Assembly (NCBI GenBank): GCA_900545525.1
Contig: UQZX01000019.1
Span: 1 to 57,099, forward strand
Source: an uncultured Prevotella sp.
GTDB lineage: Bacteria > Bacteroidota > Bacteroidia > Bacteroidales > Bacteroidaceae
Reading direction: 5' to 3'
DNA: 57,099 bases
A program made the position numbers and the translations under genes. The notes under the pieces are model-generated. The model worked only from the letters and a program-made list of their open reading frames with translations. It ran no database searches and was not told where the DNA came from. Position 1 is the stretch's first letter, and every line of letters begins with the position of its first letter. This document shows positions 9,804 through 21,000 of this stretch, piece by piece.

Positions 9804-11258
9804 TCACTGCCCGCTGCCAGTACCGTCATTGTCGGTCTGCCGCGGGCTCCAGTTTATGAGAAAAAGTTTTTCCGATGCTCGTGTGAACGCCGTATAAAGC
9901 CAGTGTATGTACGCAGGTGTGAGCATGTCGTCCGTCATGTATCCCTGATCTATGTAGACATGCGCCCATTGCCCGCCCTGTGCCTTATGGCACGTTACGG
10001 CATAGGCGTACTTAACCTGAAGCGCATTGTAGTATATGTCGTGCTTTATGCGGTCCATTCGTTCCGCCTTACGCGGAATGTCCGAGTAGTCTTCAAGCAC
10101 TGATGCGAAAAGGCGTTCACCCTGTTCGCGCGTAAGTGCCGCCTCCTCACTGCCAAGAGTGTCGAGGATGACGGTTGTCTGCAGCTCGCAATCATCATAG
10201 TCGGGGAAAGACATTCGCACGTCGGCGAACCTGAAACCGTGCATCTCCCTTACATTTCTTACACGCCGCACAACGGCGCGGTCGCCGTTGGCGATGAACG
10301 AAAGCCCGCCGGATTTCTCACGCTCCGCCCAATAGTAGTTGTTGCGTACAACCATGAGCATGTCGCCCGAAGACAATTCCTCTTCACAGTAAAGCACCAT
10401 GGCGCGTATTCCACGGTTGTAGATATTGGCTGTCTTATTGCTCCTCGTAACTACTATTGTCTCGTCTGTTCCCACCTCCGCATAGCTGTCTGCAAGCTGC
10501 TCTATAAGCACGTCGCCCAGTACCACGCACACATCGGCAAAGCCGCAGAACCTTATTTTAGGCAACGCCGTAACCTCATCGCGTGTAATCAGGCTCCTTA
10601 TGCGCGCGGCATTCCACAGTATTCCGGAATGCTCTGCCTGACGCATTACCATGGCAAGGTCTGCCCTGTAAACCTCAAGTCCGTAGCCTTCTATCACGGC
10701 GGTGCTCAGTGCAGGCGACTCCTCCTCGCCTACCGGCGGCAGCTGTGCCTTGTCTCCAATGAACATAATACGGCATCCGTGCCCGCCGGCATAAACATAC
10801 TGCATGATATCGTCAAGCAGGCACCCCGAGCCGAAAGCAGCAATGCCGGAGCCTGAGCCGTTGGATATCATGGACGATTCGTCAACAATGAAAAGGGTAT
10901 CGCGGTGCAAGTTATCACCGAGGCTGAAACCTGTCATATCGCCTGTAAACGCTTTCTGCCTATAGATTTTGCGATGTATGGTAGATGCCGGAGCACCGGC
11001 ATTGAGCGACAACACCTTTGCCGCCCTGCCTGTAGGCGCAAGCAACACCACGCGGCGTCCAAGCATCAGCATCGTACGTACCATGGCTCCCGCCAGCGAG
11101 GTCTTTCCCGTACCCGCTGAACCGCACAGTATCATGGCTGAACGCGCAACGGTGGAAACAACAAAGCTGCTGAACACACCGACAGCTGCCGCCTGATCAG
11201 GCGTGGGTTGAAATCCGAGGGCAGACGTTACGAGGCGTGACAGTTCGTTGGCAATCAT
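9804..11258 (-). CDS. RecD-like SF1B helicase / AAA ATPase
   Basis: 484 residues. Walker A is GSAGTGKTS (about residue 45), motif Ia is LLAPTGRAAKVLS, Walker B is LFIVDESSMI, motif III is FIGDKAQLPPVG and motif VI is YTAFTRASEKLFLI. The C-terminal UvrD_C_2-like segment includes YAVTCHKAQGGQW. These are marks of a 5'-3' DNA helicase of the RecD/Dda class acting in repair or recombination. It is shorter than RecD2 and lacks the N-terminal HhH region. The open frame runs on to 11915, but that part overlaps the divergent gene and has no homology-like pattern. Start 11258 (MIANELSRL) fits, and 11315 (MYAKIHQ) is possible. Confidence 0.85.
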   Translation of the reverse strand: MIANELSRLVTSALGFQPTPDQAAAVGVFSSFVVSTVARSAMILCGSAGTGKTSLAGAMVRTMLMLGRRVVLLAPTGRAAKVLSLNAGAPASTIHRKIYRQKAFTGDMTGFSLGDNLHRDTLFIVDESSMISNGSGSGIAAFGSGCLLDDIMQYVYAGGHGCRIMFIGDKAQLPPVGEEESPALSTAVIEGYGLEVYRADLAMVMRQAEHSGILWNAARIRSLITRDEVTALPKIRFCGFADVCVVLGDVLIEQLADSYAEVGTDETIVVTRSNKTANIYNRGIRAMVLYCEEELSSGDMLMVVRNNYYWAEREKSGGLSFIANGDRAVVRRVRNVREMHGFRFADVRMSFPDYDDCELQTTVILDTLGSEEAALTREQGERLFASVLEDYSDIPRKAERMDRIKHDIYYNALQVKYAYAVTCHKAQGGQWAHVYIDQGYMTDDMLTPAYIHWLYTAFTRASEKLFLINWSPRQTDNDGTGSGQ

Positions 11259-11300
11259 CAGTTTTTGGAATAAAGGTTTGATTTTACGGATTATTTGATG

Positions 11301-11309
11301 TATTTTTGC
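11301..11309 (+). promoter_or_regulatory. promoter for the 11367-13201 gene set
   Basis: TATTTTTGC matches the Bacteroidota -7 box 58 nt before the ATG at 11367. Predicted transcription begins near 11316. Confidence 0.55.
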
Positions 11310-11336
11310 ATACATCTTATGCCGCCTTTGGCTTAT

Positions 11337-11345
11337 GCAAAGATA
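11337..11345 (-). promoter_or_regulatory. promoter for the helicase-rmuC-permease set
   Basis: Minus-strand TATCTTTGC is a perfect -7 box. Predicted transcription begins near 11330 and runs left. It faces the plus-strand promoter at 11301-11309, so the two transcripts would overlap by a few bases. Confidence 0.6.
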
Positions 11346-11366
11346 AGAAAAGAAATCAAGAGGACA

Positions 11367-11846
11367 ATGAAAAAGCACATTAATAATTATATACTCGCCG
11401 CGTTTGCGGCGATACTTGTCTTCGTATGCATAAGGAGCATATACGCGCCGGTGCACTTCGACGGCGAGAGAGAGGCGAGGGAGCGGGAGGTAAAGTTGCG
11501 CCTTACTGCGATAAGGCGGGCTCAGGAGGCAAACCGCAGGCTGACGGGCACGTACAGCGGAAGTTTCGAGGAGCTGACGACGCGCGGACTGCTGGCTGAC
11601 TCGCAGAAGTTCATCCCCTACTCCGGTGGTATGGTATTTCACCTGCGCACTGCCACACTGACAATGGCATCGGGCAGGGAAGTGCCCGTCATGGAATGCA
11701 GTACTACGTTCGACGAATATCTTAAGGGACTGGACGAAGCCTCGATAGCGGAGCTTACAGAGGAGGCGGGAAACGCCGGAATGTTTCCCGGACTGAAAAT
11801 AGGTGATATTGAAAAAAACAACGATAATGCAGGAAACTGGGAATAG
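11367..11846 (+). CDS. small membrane-anchored protein, pseudopilin-like layout
   Basis: 159 residues. A short basic start is followed by one membrane helix (YILAAFAAILVFVCIRSIY, about 8-26). Then comes a charged helix, and a segment with AQEANRRLTGTYSGSFEEL that resembles the region after the N-terminal helix in pseudopilin-like proteins. No prepilin cleavage site (G followed by FTLIE) is visible, so the comparison rests on layout only. An AGAGGA ribosome site precedes ATG 11367. The open frame extends to 11295 but includes the promoter region. The stop overlaps the start region of the DUF3822 gene, so the two are coupled. Function unknown. Confidence 0.75.
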   Translation: MKKHINNYILAAFAAILVFVCIRSIYAPVHFDGEREAREREVKLRLTAIRRAQEANRRLTGTYSGSFEELTTRGLLADSQKFIPYSGGMVFHLRTATLTMASGREVPVMECSTTFDEYLKGLDEASIAELTEEAGNAGMFPGLKIGDIEKNNDNAGNWE

Positions 11847-12648
11847 CACGGCAACGTGCGGACAGAGACTCACGGTGAGGGCAGGACTGGACAGCCTGTC
11901 GTTCTCGATTGCCACAGCCGACGGAAACAGCGTGAGATACGAGCCTTATAGTGTGAAAAGCGGTATGGCGATGGCTGCAAACCTGCGCGAGGCACTCAAG
12001 GTACTGCCTTTCGCTTTGGAACAGAGACGGCGGGCAACGCTCATTGCCGACACGACACCCTTGTTCATACCTGCCGACGAGTTTGCGGAAGACAGCGCAG
12101 CAGCTCTCTACACAGCCACGATAACGGGACAGGAGGGCAGCGCGGTGCTCTCCGCACACATCCCCGAACTGAACGTCGTTGCGGCGTATCCTGTAAGCAA
12201 GGACATGAAACTGGTAATGGAAGACAACTTCGAGGACGTGAAGTTCACGCACACCTCCGTGGCAGTTCTCAAAGTGCTCCACCGCAGGAGCTTTGCAGGC
12301 ACGGGATGCAAGCTGTTCTGCCATTTCCACGACAGACGGCTTGACATCTATGCTTTCAGGCAAAACAGGATTAGATTTGCCAACAGCTACGATGCGTCAT
12401 CGCCCCGCGATGCGATATACTTCATACTACACGTGTGGCAGCAGCTGGCATTCGACAATATAAAAGACGAGCTGCACATCACCGGCTCAGCCTCCGACGT
12501 GGACATGATTGCAACAAGACTGGGAATATATGTGAGGAACGTATGCAGGAGAAGTCCCAGAGCGGAGTTCAACCGCTCACCGGTGACCGCCGTAGAGGGA
12601 ATGCCATACGACCTGATGGCATACTACCACAACTCGCAGATACGCTGA
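11827..12648 (+). CDS. DUF3822 family protein
   Basis: 273 residues, no signal peptide or membrane helix. It shows the DUF3822 pattern: an N-terminal half with SLSFSIATADGN and LREALKVLPF, a middle LVMEDNFEDVKFTHTSVAVL and a C-terminal half with AIYFILHVWQQLAFDN and the ending YDLMAYYHNSQI. The family has a split actin-like ATPase appearance but no proven role. It commonly sits before rsmD in Bacteroidota, as here (19-nt gap). The ATG at 11827 lies inside the end of the upstream gene. ATG 11803 would give eight more residues. Confidence 0.8.
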   Translation: MQETGNSTATCGQRLTVRAGLDSLSFSIATADGNSVRYEPYSVKSGMAMAANLREALKVLPFALEQRRRATLIADTTPLFIPADEFAEDSAAALYTATITGQEGSAVLSAHIPELNVVAAYPVSKDMKLVMEDNFEDVKFTHTSVAVLKVLHRRSFAGTGCKLFCHFHDRRLDIYAFRQNRIRFANSYDASSPRDAIYFILHVWQQLAFDNIKDELHITGSASDVDMIATRLGIYVRNVCRRSPRAEFNRSPVTAVEGMPYDLMAYYHNSQIR

Positions 12649-12667
12649 ACACACGAAGAAAAAGACA

Positions 12668-13201
12668 ATGAGGATTATCACGGGAATATACAAGGGGCGC
12701 CACTTTGACGTGCCCCGTTCGTTCAAGGCAAGGCCTACGACCGACTTTGCCAAAGAAAACATCTTTAACGTACTCAACGGATACATTGACCTTGAGGGAA
12801 CAGCCGCCCTCGACCTGTTTGCCGGCACGGGCAGCATATCTTTGGAGCTGGTGTCACGCGGATGCAGGCAGGTGACGGCAGTAGAGGGCGACCGCGCGCA
12901 CCACGCCTTTATATGCCGGTGTCTCAAGACGCTGGACACAGAAAAGTGCATGGCTGTGCGCGGCGACGTGTTCAGGTTTCTTAAAAACTGCAAGAGCCGC
13001 TACGACTTCATTTTTGCAGACCCGCCATACGCCCTGCCCGACCTGGAGAAAATACCGGCTGCGGTGCTTGACGGCGGCTTGCTTGCCGACGGGGGTGTCT
13101 TCGTATTCGAGCACGGCAAGGGCAACGACTTCTCCAGTGACCCACGCTTTGTTGAGCGCCGCGTATACGGAAGCGTCAACTTCTCAATATTCCGCGTATA
13201 A
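12668..13201 (+). CDS. rsmD: 16S rRNA (guanine966-N2)-methyltransferase RsmD
   Basis: 177 residues, the usual size. Rossmann methyltransferase with the SAM-binding DLFAGTGSISLEL motif (about 43-55) and the catalytic DPPYALP motif (about 118-124). The N-terminal substrate region begins MRIITGIYKGR and includes RPTTDFAKENIFNVL. The enzyme methylates G966 of 16S rRNA during small-subunit assembly. It is last in a three-gene plus-strand run. Confidence 0.95.
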   Translation: MRIITGIYKGRHFDVPRSFKARPTTDFAKENIFNVLNGYIDLEGTAALDLFAGTGSISLELVSRGCRQVTAVEGDRAHHAFICRCLKTLDTEKCMAVRGDVFRFLKNCKSRYDFIFADPPYALPDLEKIPAAVLDGGLLADGGVFVFEHGKGNDFSSDPRFVERRVYGSVNFSIFRV

Positions 13202-13497
13202 ACCGAAGTACAAACCTCCTGACACCAAGGAAACAGCCGTTGTACAGGAACCGCGAAGTTGCAGAAAAGACGCAGGAAGGAAGTACACGCATAGTAAAAA
13301 GCACAGCGGAAAGACACCGTACATGCGTCTGAAACATTCGAACTTTAGAAACATTCTTTTCTAACATTCGAAAATTTCATCCAAGACATACATCTTCTTA
13401 TCACGTATATTCAAACCGCTTCCACGGGCATTCATAAACCCGTGAGAAGCATATATACTATTATATAATCACATCAGCACTGACTGCAGGAGGAAAT

Positions 13498-14985
13498 TCA
13501 GCGGTCTATTATTCTCGTCACCGGAGTGCCTATGCAGCCATTTGGCATCTGCACATGTATCAGCGCGCACACTGTGGCAGCTATATCCGTGATGTAAACC
13601 TGTGCACCGGTGCTGCCGTGCGGCACGTGCCAGCCTGTGATAAGGAACGGAATATGGGTGTCGTAGGGATGCCATGTGCCGTGGGTGGTACCATCATCTA
13701 TCACGTCTTGCCATGCCTCATAGTTGGCAGGCTGCATTATCAGCTGCACGTCTCCGCCGCGCAGACGGTTGTACCCGTTTATGGTCTTCTCGCGGATTAC
13801 GGCAGGAACGGTGGCTGCAGCAACATTGTCAAGGTCTATCACGTAGGCTATGTTCTTGCGTTTGCTGTAAAATTCCATAATCTCCGCCTTCACGTCAGAA
13901 TATGCCACGCCAGCACGCGCAGCAGCATCGCGGTCTATGCACACCTTATAATCCATTATCAGCTTCACGAGCTTCTCCTGCGTGGAAAAGCATTCGGAGA
14001 GATGGCTGTTTATCAGATTTGTCTCCGTAGTGAGCAAAAAGCCGTCAGCAGGTATCTTGTGGCGCTGCAGCATCTTTATGCCGTTGGCTGCACCGTGGTC
14101 TGCGGTAAGAAACAGCAGATACTGTCCTTTGCCAACCCTCTCATCAAGAAACGACATGAAACCAGCAAGACGGCGGTCAAGGTCAACATATATATCACGT
14201 ATCTTGTCGTGATGCGTACCGAGCCTGTGACCAAGCTTGTCAGTACACGAGAAGCTTACCGTAAGCATGTCCGTACCACCGCCCATGCCAAGTTTCTCAC
14301 CCTCTACGGCAGCCTGCGCCATGCCAACTGTGAGCCTGTTACCAAGCGATGTGTACCAAATGTCTTCCTTAGTGACATTGCCTATTGTACTGTTAAAACG
14401 TTGCACCCATGCCGGAAGTTCCTGCATGTAATATGTGCTGCTGACAAAGCGGCACGCCTCATCGTCAATCCAATACGCAGCATCAGCAGAATGTCCGGCG
14501 GGAAGTATGGCGGCACGGTCTTTAAGTGCCACGCCAACAACCTTCGACTTAAAGTCTGTTGCAACCTTCAGTTCATCGCCAATCGTCGTGGCAAGCATAT
14601 TGCGCGGCGACATCTGCCCAGCCTTCGTGTTGCTGCCCACCGTCCTCATGGTTGTATCAGCGGTACAATAACCATATTTGCCGTCAACGTAGAAATGGTT
14701 TCCCACTATGCCGTGGACCGACGGGACTGAACCGGTATATACCGACGTGTGACCCACCGCCGTAATGGCAGGTATATAGTTTATCATGGTATTCTCGCAG
14801 TTGAAGCCCTCGTTCATCAACCGCTTGAAACCTCCTTCGCCGTAAAGGTCGTAATAGCGGTAGAGATAGTCCCAGCGCATCTGGTCCACTACGACGCCAA
14901 CAACAAGTTTTGGACGTTCCTGTGCCGTGACGGCAAGCCCTGCCAGCAGTAGGCAGAAGCTTGTTAAAAATCTTTTTAAGTTCAT
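13498..14985 (-). CDS. secreted PafA-type alkaline phosphatase
   Basis: 495 residues with a signal peptide (FLTSFCLLLAGLAVTAQ). It is an alkaline phosphatase superfamily phosphomonoesterase. First metal ligand is in VVVDQMRWD, the nucleophile threonine is in PAITAVGHTSVYTG, and the paired K and R of PafA-type enzymes appear as VALKDRAA. More metal ligands are in LTADHGAA and in the late HGTWHPYDTHIPFL segment. The Elizabethkingia PafA family is phosphate-insensitive and releases phosphate from many monoesters in the periplasm. It lies 90 nt downstream of sprA and may be read from the same transcript. Cleavage after residue 21 leaves ERPKLVV. Confidence 0.87.
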   Translation of the reverse strand: MNLKRFLTSFCLLLAGLAVTAQERPKLVVGVVVDQMRWDYLYRYYDLYGEGGFKRLMNEGFNCENTMINYIPAITAVGHTSVYTGSVPSVHGIVGNHFYVDGKYGYCTADTTMRTVGSNTKAGQMSPRNMLATTIGDELKVATDFKSKVVGVALKDRAAILPAGHSADAAYWIDDEACRFVSSTYYMQELPAWVQRFNSTIGNVTKEDIWYTSLGNRLTVGMAQAAVEGEKLGMGGGTDMLTVSFSCTDKLGHRLGTHHDKIRDIYVDLDRRLAGFMSFLDERVGKGQYLLFLTADHGAANGIKMLQRHKIPADGFLLTTETNLINSHLSECFSTQEKLVKLIMDYKVCIDRDAAARAGVAYSDVKAEIMEFYSKRKNIAYVIDLDNVAAATVPAVIREKTINGYNRLRGGDVQLIMQPANYEAWQDVIDDGTTHGTWHPYDTHIPFLITGWHVPHGSTGAQVYITDIAATVCALIHVQMPNGCIGTPVTRIIDR

Positions 14986-15009
14986 TGTTATTGTTTTTTA
15001 AAATTGTTT

Positions 15010-15063
15010 CTCGGAGGTCTCGGAGTGCTCGGAGAGCTCCGAGGTCTCTGAGAACTCCGAGTA
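15010..15063. repeat. six-unit 9-nt array of palindromic heptamers
   Basis: Six consecutive 9-nt units, each a near-palindromic heptamer (CTCGGAG, CTCCGAG or CTCTGAG) plus a variable dinucleotide, fill the gap between sprA and the phosphatase gene. The array can fold on itself in several registers. It could act as an mRNA end or stabiliser between the two genes. Confidence 0.8.
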
Positions 15064-15075
15064 ATCAGAACACTC

Positions 15076-18000
15076 TTATCTTGTCAGCGAGAACTTCATG
15101 CTCAGCCCGAAGTCCTGCGTTGTCGTCGGATAGCTGTTGCTGCTCAGCAGCGGCGTGTTCGTCTGACGGTCATAATAGAAGCTCATGGTGAGCAGTCGCG
15201 ACAGGCTGTAGTCTGCCGAGAACGACATCTTGAACGCCGTGTTGCCGCTACTTGCCGAGCTGGTCATCGACGCTATGTCACGGCAGATTGCCGCCTGCTT
15301 GCGATACGACAGGTCGAGACGCAGGTTAAGGTCGCTGTTAAAGCCTCCCCTCCCCTTTGTGGATGCCTGCTTTTTGTTGTCGTCCGCGGCTGCACCCTTC
15401 TTGCGACTCTTTGCCCGGCGCGCCTTCTTGTCGCCGATAAGTCCGAAGAAGTTGAAGTTGTTTATCTTGTATCCCATGCCCAGAACCCAGTCGTGGCTGC
15501 TCGCCTCGTTTATCTGCACGCTCGTCATGCTCAGGCTGAGCACGCGCGTCGAACGGTATTCCAGCTTGCAGGTAAGGTTGTTCCTGAACGTCATGTCAAT
15601 ACCCAGCAGCGGAGAGAAAGCCTCGTTGATGCTCACCGTGCTCACGTTGTACATACTGCTCGGCACTGGATTGCCGGTGGTGGCATCGTTGACGAAGCCC
15701 AGCCCGTTCATATATTCCATGTAACTGCTGAACGAACTGTATGAACCTACAGCATATATACTCTTGTACGAGTGGTTAAGGTTTATGCTCTTGAACACAT
15801 CGCGGAACCATGGCAACTGCCCCAAACCACTATAACGCACCGTCCAGTTTGGCAATAAACGCGACAAGGCAGGGAACAGTCCGAGCGAGCTGCCGCCCAT
15901 ACTCGTGTATGTAGACAGGAAAGCCGGTATCATAACGTCGGCACTGTACTTGTTCACCGTTCCGTTTGCGGGGTCGAATTTGTTGCCCGCCAGCGTGCTT
16001 CCCGCCGGATATTCTGCACCCGCATACTGCGCCTCCACACGGTCGCGGAAGCCATCGAGCGAACGGCAGAACTTGTCAAACGAAGCCGAGTGGTAACCGC
16101 TGCCGGCATCCCCCATGCTCTCAAATGCGCTGCCAAGACTTATCGTCGTCATCGTGAACGTTCCGCTCTGCGTTGTCGGCATTCCCGCGTACATATACTG
16201 TATGCTCTTTGCCGTCGTCTTCGTGCGGCTCGCGTTAAGATCTATCTTGAGAGCCTTCACCGGTTCAAGCGTCATGCGCAGCTGCAAATCCTCCGTAAGA
16301 CTTGTCGTTGCAGGCGTGGCAACATCGCCGTCCATGAGCAACCAGCCGCGCTCGGCACTCTTGTCTATGTAACTGTCGTCTATCAGACCGAATGCGAAGT
16401 CAAGACCAGGAGACATTATGTCGCCGCGGCGCTGACCGAACATGTCACCGATATTAGGCAGGAAGCCGGGCAGCGACATGCTGTACTGGTTGCGGTAGGA
16501 GAAGCTTGCGTTGCGTACAAGCATCAGTCCGCGGGCTATACACTGCGCCGTTTTATACCACGACTTTTCGTCGGGCGGCGTCTTCTGCGACACCGTCAGT
16601 TTCAGCGTCAGCGCGCTGTCCACCTTCGACGTAATCTTTATGCGGTTGTTGTCGAGTGCCTTGTATTTAATCTTAAACGCCTTTCCCTCCTTTGTTTTGG
16701 CAAGGACAACAAGCTTCTTCGAGTTCTTGCCGTGGCTCACAATGAGCGACGTATCGGGCAGGAGCGTTATTTCCTTCTCGAAACTGCGCTTGTTTTTAGG
16801 CAATACCTTCGCCTCCTTCTGCGCTGCCGCGTTCTTTTTGTTCTTGTTAACAGGCTTTACGTAGCGCGTGGTTTTATTGAAACGCTCGTTCGTCTTCTTC
16901 AGGAACGGGATGTGATTATACAGCCGTTCAAGGTTGAAAGTTCCGTTTACGTTCAGCGTGCGGTTGTTGGAGATGACGTTGCCGAGCGACGTTCCGTCCT
17001 CAAGGTCTGTTCCGCGGGTCCAATTGTACGTGGCGTTGTAATTGGCATCAGCGTTGATCCAGTCGAATATCGGTATGAGGTTGAGCGGCATCTGATACGA
17101 CAGACTGAACGACTGGTTGTAGTCCAGCGGCGTACCGAAGTCCTTTATGCTCGTCCACACAGAGTCTTTCCATGCCGAGTACTGGTCGGGATAAAGGTCC
17201 TTGTTTATCGGTGTGTACGGTTCCTCTATCTGCGCATGGGTCGCGCTGTTGAAGTTCATGTGCAGGTTGCGCGTGAGGTCCCACCTTATTGAGAAGTCGC
17301 GGTTCCACAAGAACTGCTCGCTGAAGCTCAACGGAATGTCGCTTCCGCCCAAGTTCTCCATGTCGCGCTCCTGCAACTCGTAATAGTTGCGTATCATCTC
17401 CGTGTTGAACGCCACGTTCTGCGGCAGCCAGTTCAACCCGAAGCGCTTCAGTATGTCAAACCATTTGCTCTTGCTCTTTATCAGTTTCTTGAACGGTTCC
17501 CACGGTTTGTACACAGGTGTGTAGCTGTAGTTTATGGCTCCGCGCCAGTTGTCCTCATTCTCATATACGGTCGTCTCACCGCTCGTGTGACGGTGACTGT
17601 GGCTGTAGCTGAACGAGAAGTTTGCCGGATCGTACGGCATGGGGTGGCGTTTGGTCTGTATGCCGAAGCGCACGTTTGACAGCGAAAAGTTGGTATTGGT
17701 GGTCTTCGTCACGGCAATGCTCTCTATGGAGTCTCGCTCATGCGAATCTGCCGCGGCGTCGAGGGCATCGTCAAGAAGCATGTCCGTATCGAGCGGATTG
17801 TATTTCGGACTTGTCTTCTCGCGCGTCACCGAATAGTAAAGCGGTGCCGTCACCTTTGCCTTGTCGGGGAAGAACTTGCCCAGTTCCACGTTTGCCGTCA
17901 GACTGTAAGTGTGATAGTTGTCCGTGGTACGCTCCGACACGCCCTCCTCCAGTCCTCCGAAACCCTCGGTGACAATCTTTCCCGTGGCGTTGAGCGTCCC

Positions 18001-21000
18001 CACGTCAGACAGCTGTATGTTAAGCGCACCCTGTGCCGCCCAGCCCCCTTCGTTGTTGTATTCCTTAAGCCTCAGCTCATTGACCCACACCTCTCCCGAC
18101 TTGGCATCGTTCGAAAGGTTGCGCACTCCGATAATCATTGTCTTTATCTCGCCGAGCGACGGGTTTCCTATTATGCTCACCTTGTTGTTGGGCTTATTCT
18201 CGTCGTAAACACTGAAGACATTGTTATACGATGCCATGCCCTGCGCCTTTGCCTTGTTGCGGGCTTTCTTCAAGGCGGTGAACATGCTTAGCGGAACGTC
18301 GAGCATGTTATCCTCGGGCCACACTATGCGGCTGTCCGGCAGGGAATAACGGCTGTACTTGCCGGGAGCTGTAAGCTTCAGCGGTATCTCATACTCGTAG
18401 TAGTTGCTCTTATAGTCGCTTCCCAACCTCACGAACAAGGCAAGCTGGTTGTCTCCAAGCCCCGTTGAGTTCTGCTCCATGGCATTGGCATGTACAAACA
18501 TCTCAAGTCTCTTATACTGGCGGATGTCCAACGACATGTTCTTATATACCGCCTTTGCCTCTCCGTTAGAAAGATTTGTAACCACAATGTTCAATGCCTG
18601 CTCGTTGCTCTCGACAAGCTGGGGCTGCGTCGGGTCCTGGTCGCGGCGTATTCCGGGCGGGAGGATATAGTTTACGGGGGTCTTGTCGATATTCTCCTCA
18701 ATGCTTACGGCACTCACCGACATCTTTCCCGTCTCGTTGACGCCGGCATTCAGCGGCTGCTCGTATACGCGCCATTCGCCGCGCACGAGGTCGAGCGTGG
18801 CAAAACGCATCACTATCGGCAACTCGAAGTTTGTCATGAACATGCGCATGAAACGTATGGACGTGAAGTCGTTGATGGCTCCCACGCGCTCCTCATATTC
18901 CCGCAGGGGGATGCGGAACTGATACCACGTCACATGATCCGTCGTCCCGTTGCGGAGCGATGCCGTCGTCTCGCGCTTGTCTACGATGAAGTTCTGCCCC
19001 ACTACCATGTCCTCCGGGCGTATGCTCACATGATACTGGTAATACTTCTCATACTCGTTCAGGGTGTAGTCCTGGTTAATATCCTCAACGTCGGGAGTGG
19101 TCTTGTACGACGTGTCGTAGCTTTCGTTGCGGCTGTCGCTGTCCGGCGAGTTGCCCTGCGGGTTGTTTATGCGCTTGTAACGGTCAAGGATAGAAGCCTG
19201 TATGCGGTCGAAGTCCGAGCCGCGGAAGTAATGGTAGTCGTCGTTGGCGGGGTCGTTCATTATAGAATCGAACTGCGCCGCCGACACCTTGCCCTGTATG
19301 GCTGTAAGAAACTCCTGATACGAGCCGAAGGCACGCTCCTCCTCATCGGTCAGTCCGTTGTATCCCACATCCTGCAAAGCCCTCGAGCCGCCCGATGTTG
19401 CAAAAGCGTATGTCACGTTGGGCTGCGTGGGTATCTTTCCCCACTGCGTCGTCGTAAATGCCGAAGAGCCGTCAACGGGCATTCCGCTCTCGTAGAACTT
19501 CTTGCCGTCACGCAATATATCCTCGCTCACCTCACCAAGGTTGATGTAGAAGTCGCCGCCATAGCGGTTGGCGTCCGCCTGCCTGTTGGTATAGATAAAG
19601 GGGTCGAGCATCCAGAACTCGATATATTCTATGTTTGCCGTCTCAAAGTCGTTGGTGTCGAGCTTGCGCATCATGCCTCCCCAGTGCTGCTTCGGTTCGG
19701 GCATGGTACCGTCGTAATTAAGATTAGGATTGAAGTTATACGGTCCGCGTTCGGACGGATAATATGCAATGTTAAGTATCGGAAGCGTTGCCGTCGCACC
19801 CGAATAGCTGTTGACATTGCGCTCGGGATAAAGCTCCCTCACCGGTATCTCGCGTACATAGTGGTTGCTGAGCTGCGTAAGGTCGCTCTTTATGTGTCCG
19901 GGCGTAAGCGACGAGCTGCGGCGCGTAAAGAGCGGGTCGATGTTATACCATGCCATGAGGGCACGTCTGAAACCGCTCTTCAGTGTCGTCTTGTCATTGT
20001 GGTCGGGGAACATAGTAGGCACGCTTGAGATTATCCACGATGTCGGTGCCGACACGTCTATTGCACTCTTCGTGTTCTCAAAGTCGTCAAGATAAGACGC
20101 ATTGTCCTGCGTTCCGCTTGCCTGTCCGGCAATAAGCTGCGCAAACTCGCCCGTAAATGATATGTGCGATGGCTGCGTGCAATGCAGGAAGGGAAGCTTG
20201 TCGAGAATGTTGGTGAGCCACTGGCTCTCCTTCTTCCAGTTGATGTTGAAGCCCCACAAGGTGTTGTTCAGCGGTTCCGACCCCATCGTCACCTTCGTTG
20301 TCAGCGCCTGTTCGGACAGGTGCTGCACCGTTCCGCTCAGCAGCAGGTTCTTCGAGAGTTCGTATTCCCAGTTCACACCGAGCATGGTCTTACGCTCCTG
20401 GGCATAGTCGGTGTTACTTTCGAGCGACACGCTTACTGCCGTTCCGGCGTCGATGATGCTCTGGTTAAGTATCGTCACCTCACCCGCCGAGTAGTCCACA
20501 CTGTAGTCCGAGCCTTCGGTCAGCGTCACACCGCCTGCCGTTACTACCACCGAGCCGCGCGGCACGTTGTACGCACCGAGCGAAATGACATTTGCCGATG
20601 TTCCGCGATACTGTCCTATGAGCTGATACTTGTTCTTCTCGGCAATCTGCTTTGCCGTCGTCTTCGTCGAATCATACAATTCGTTAAAACAGTATTTCAG
20701 TGCCACGTCATGCGCAATGCCCTTCTCCGTGAGAGCCTTATACATGTAGCCGCCGAACGGTTCAGCCTCGGGGAAGAACACACGTCCGTTGCTTACGGTG
20801 TAGCCCTCCACGTAGTCAAAGTATCCGTTGCTGTGAACCTTGTTGTTGTTGTCGAGCCTGTCGGCGCCGAGAAGCTTTATTATGGGCTGATCCTTGACCT
20901 GTGCTTCAGGTATGTACGAAAGATATACGCCTGCCGTATCGCTCTGGAACTTCACGTCGAGACGGAATTTGTCCTTCTCTACGGACGAAGCCAGGTAATA

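Noticed and set aside
11259..11915. N-terminal extension of the RecD-like helicase gene
   Set aside because: It overlaps the divergent gene and its promoter, and the translated stretch has no helicase-like pattern. The -7 box at 11337-11345 would lie inside it.
15010..15063. CRISPR-like periodicity
   Set aside because: Units are 9 nt with 2-nt variable parts and there are no spacers. No cas genes are in the window.
18490..20028. 512-codon open frame on the plus strand opposite sprA
   Set aside because: It is a shadow of the sprA reading frame in a G+C-rich gene. It lacks signal, motifs and start context. The same holds for 16090-17292 and 20164-21783.
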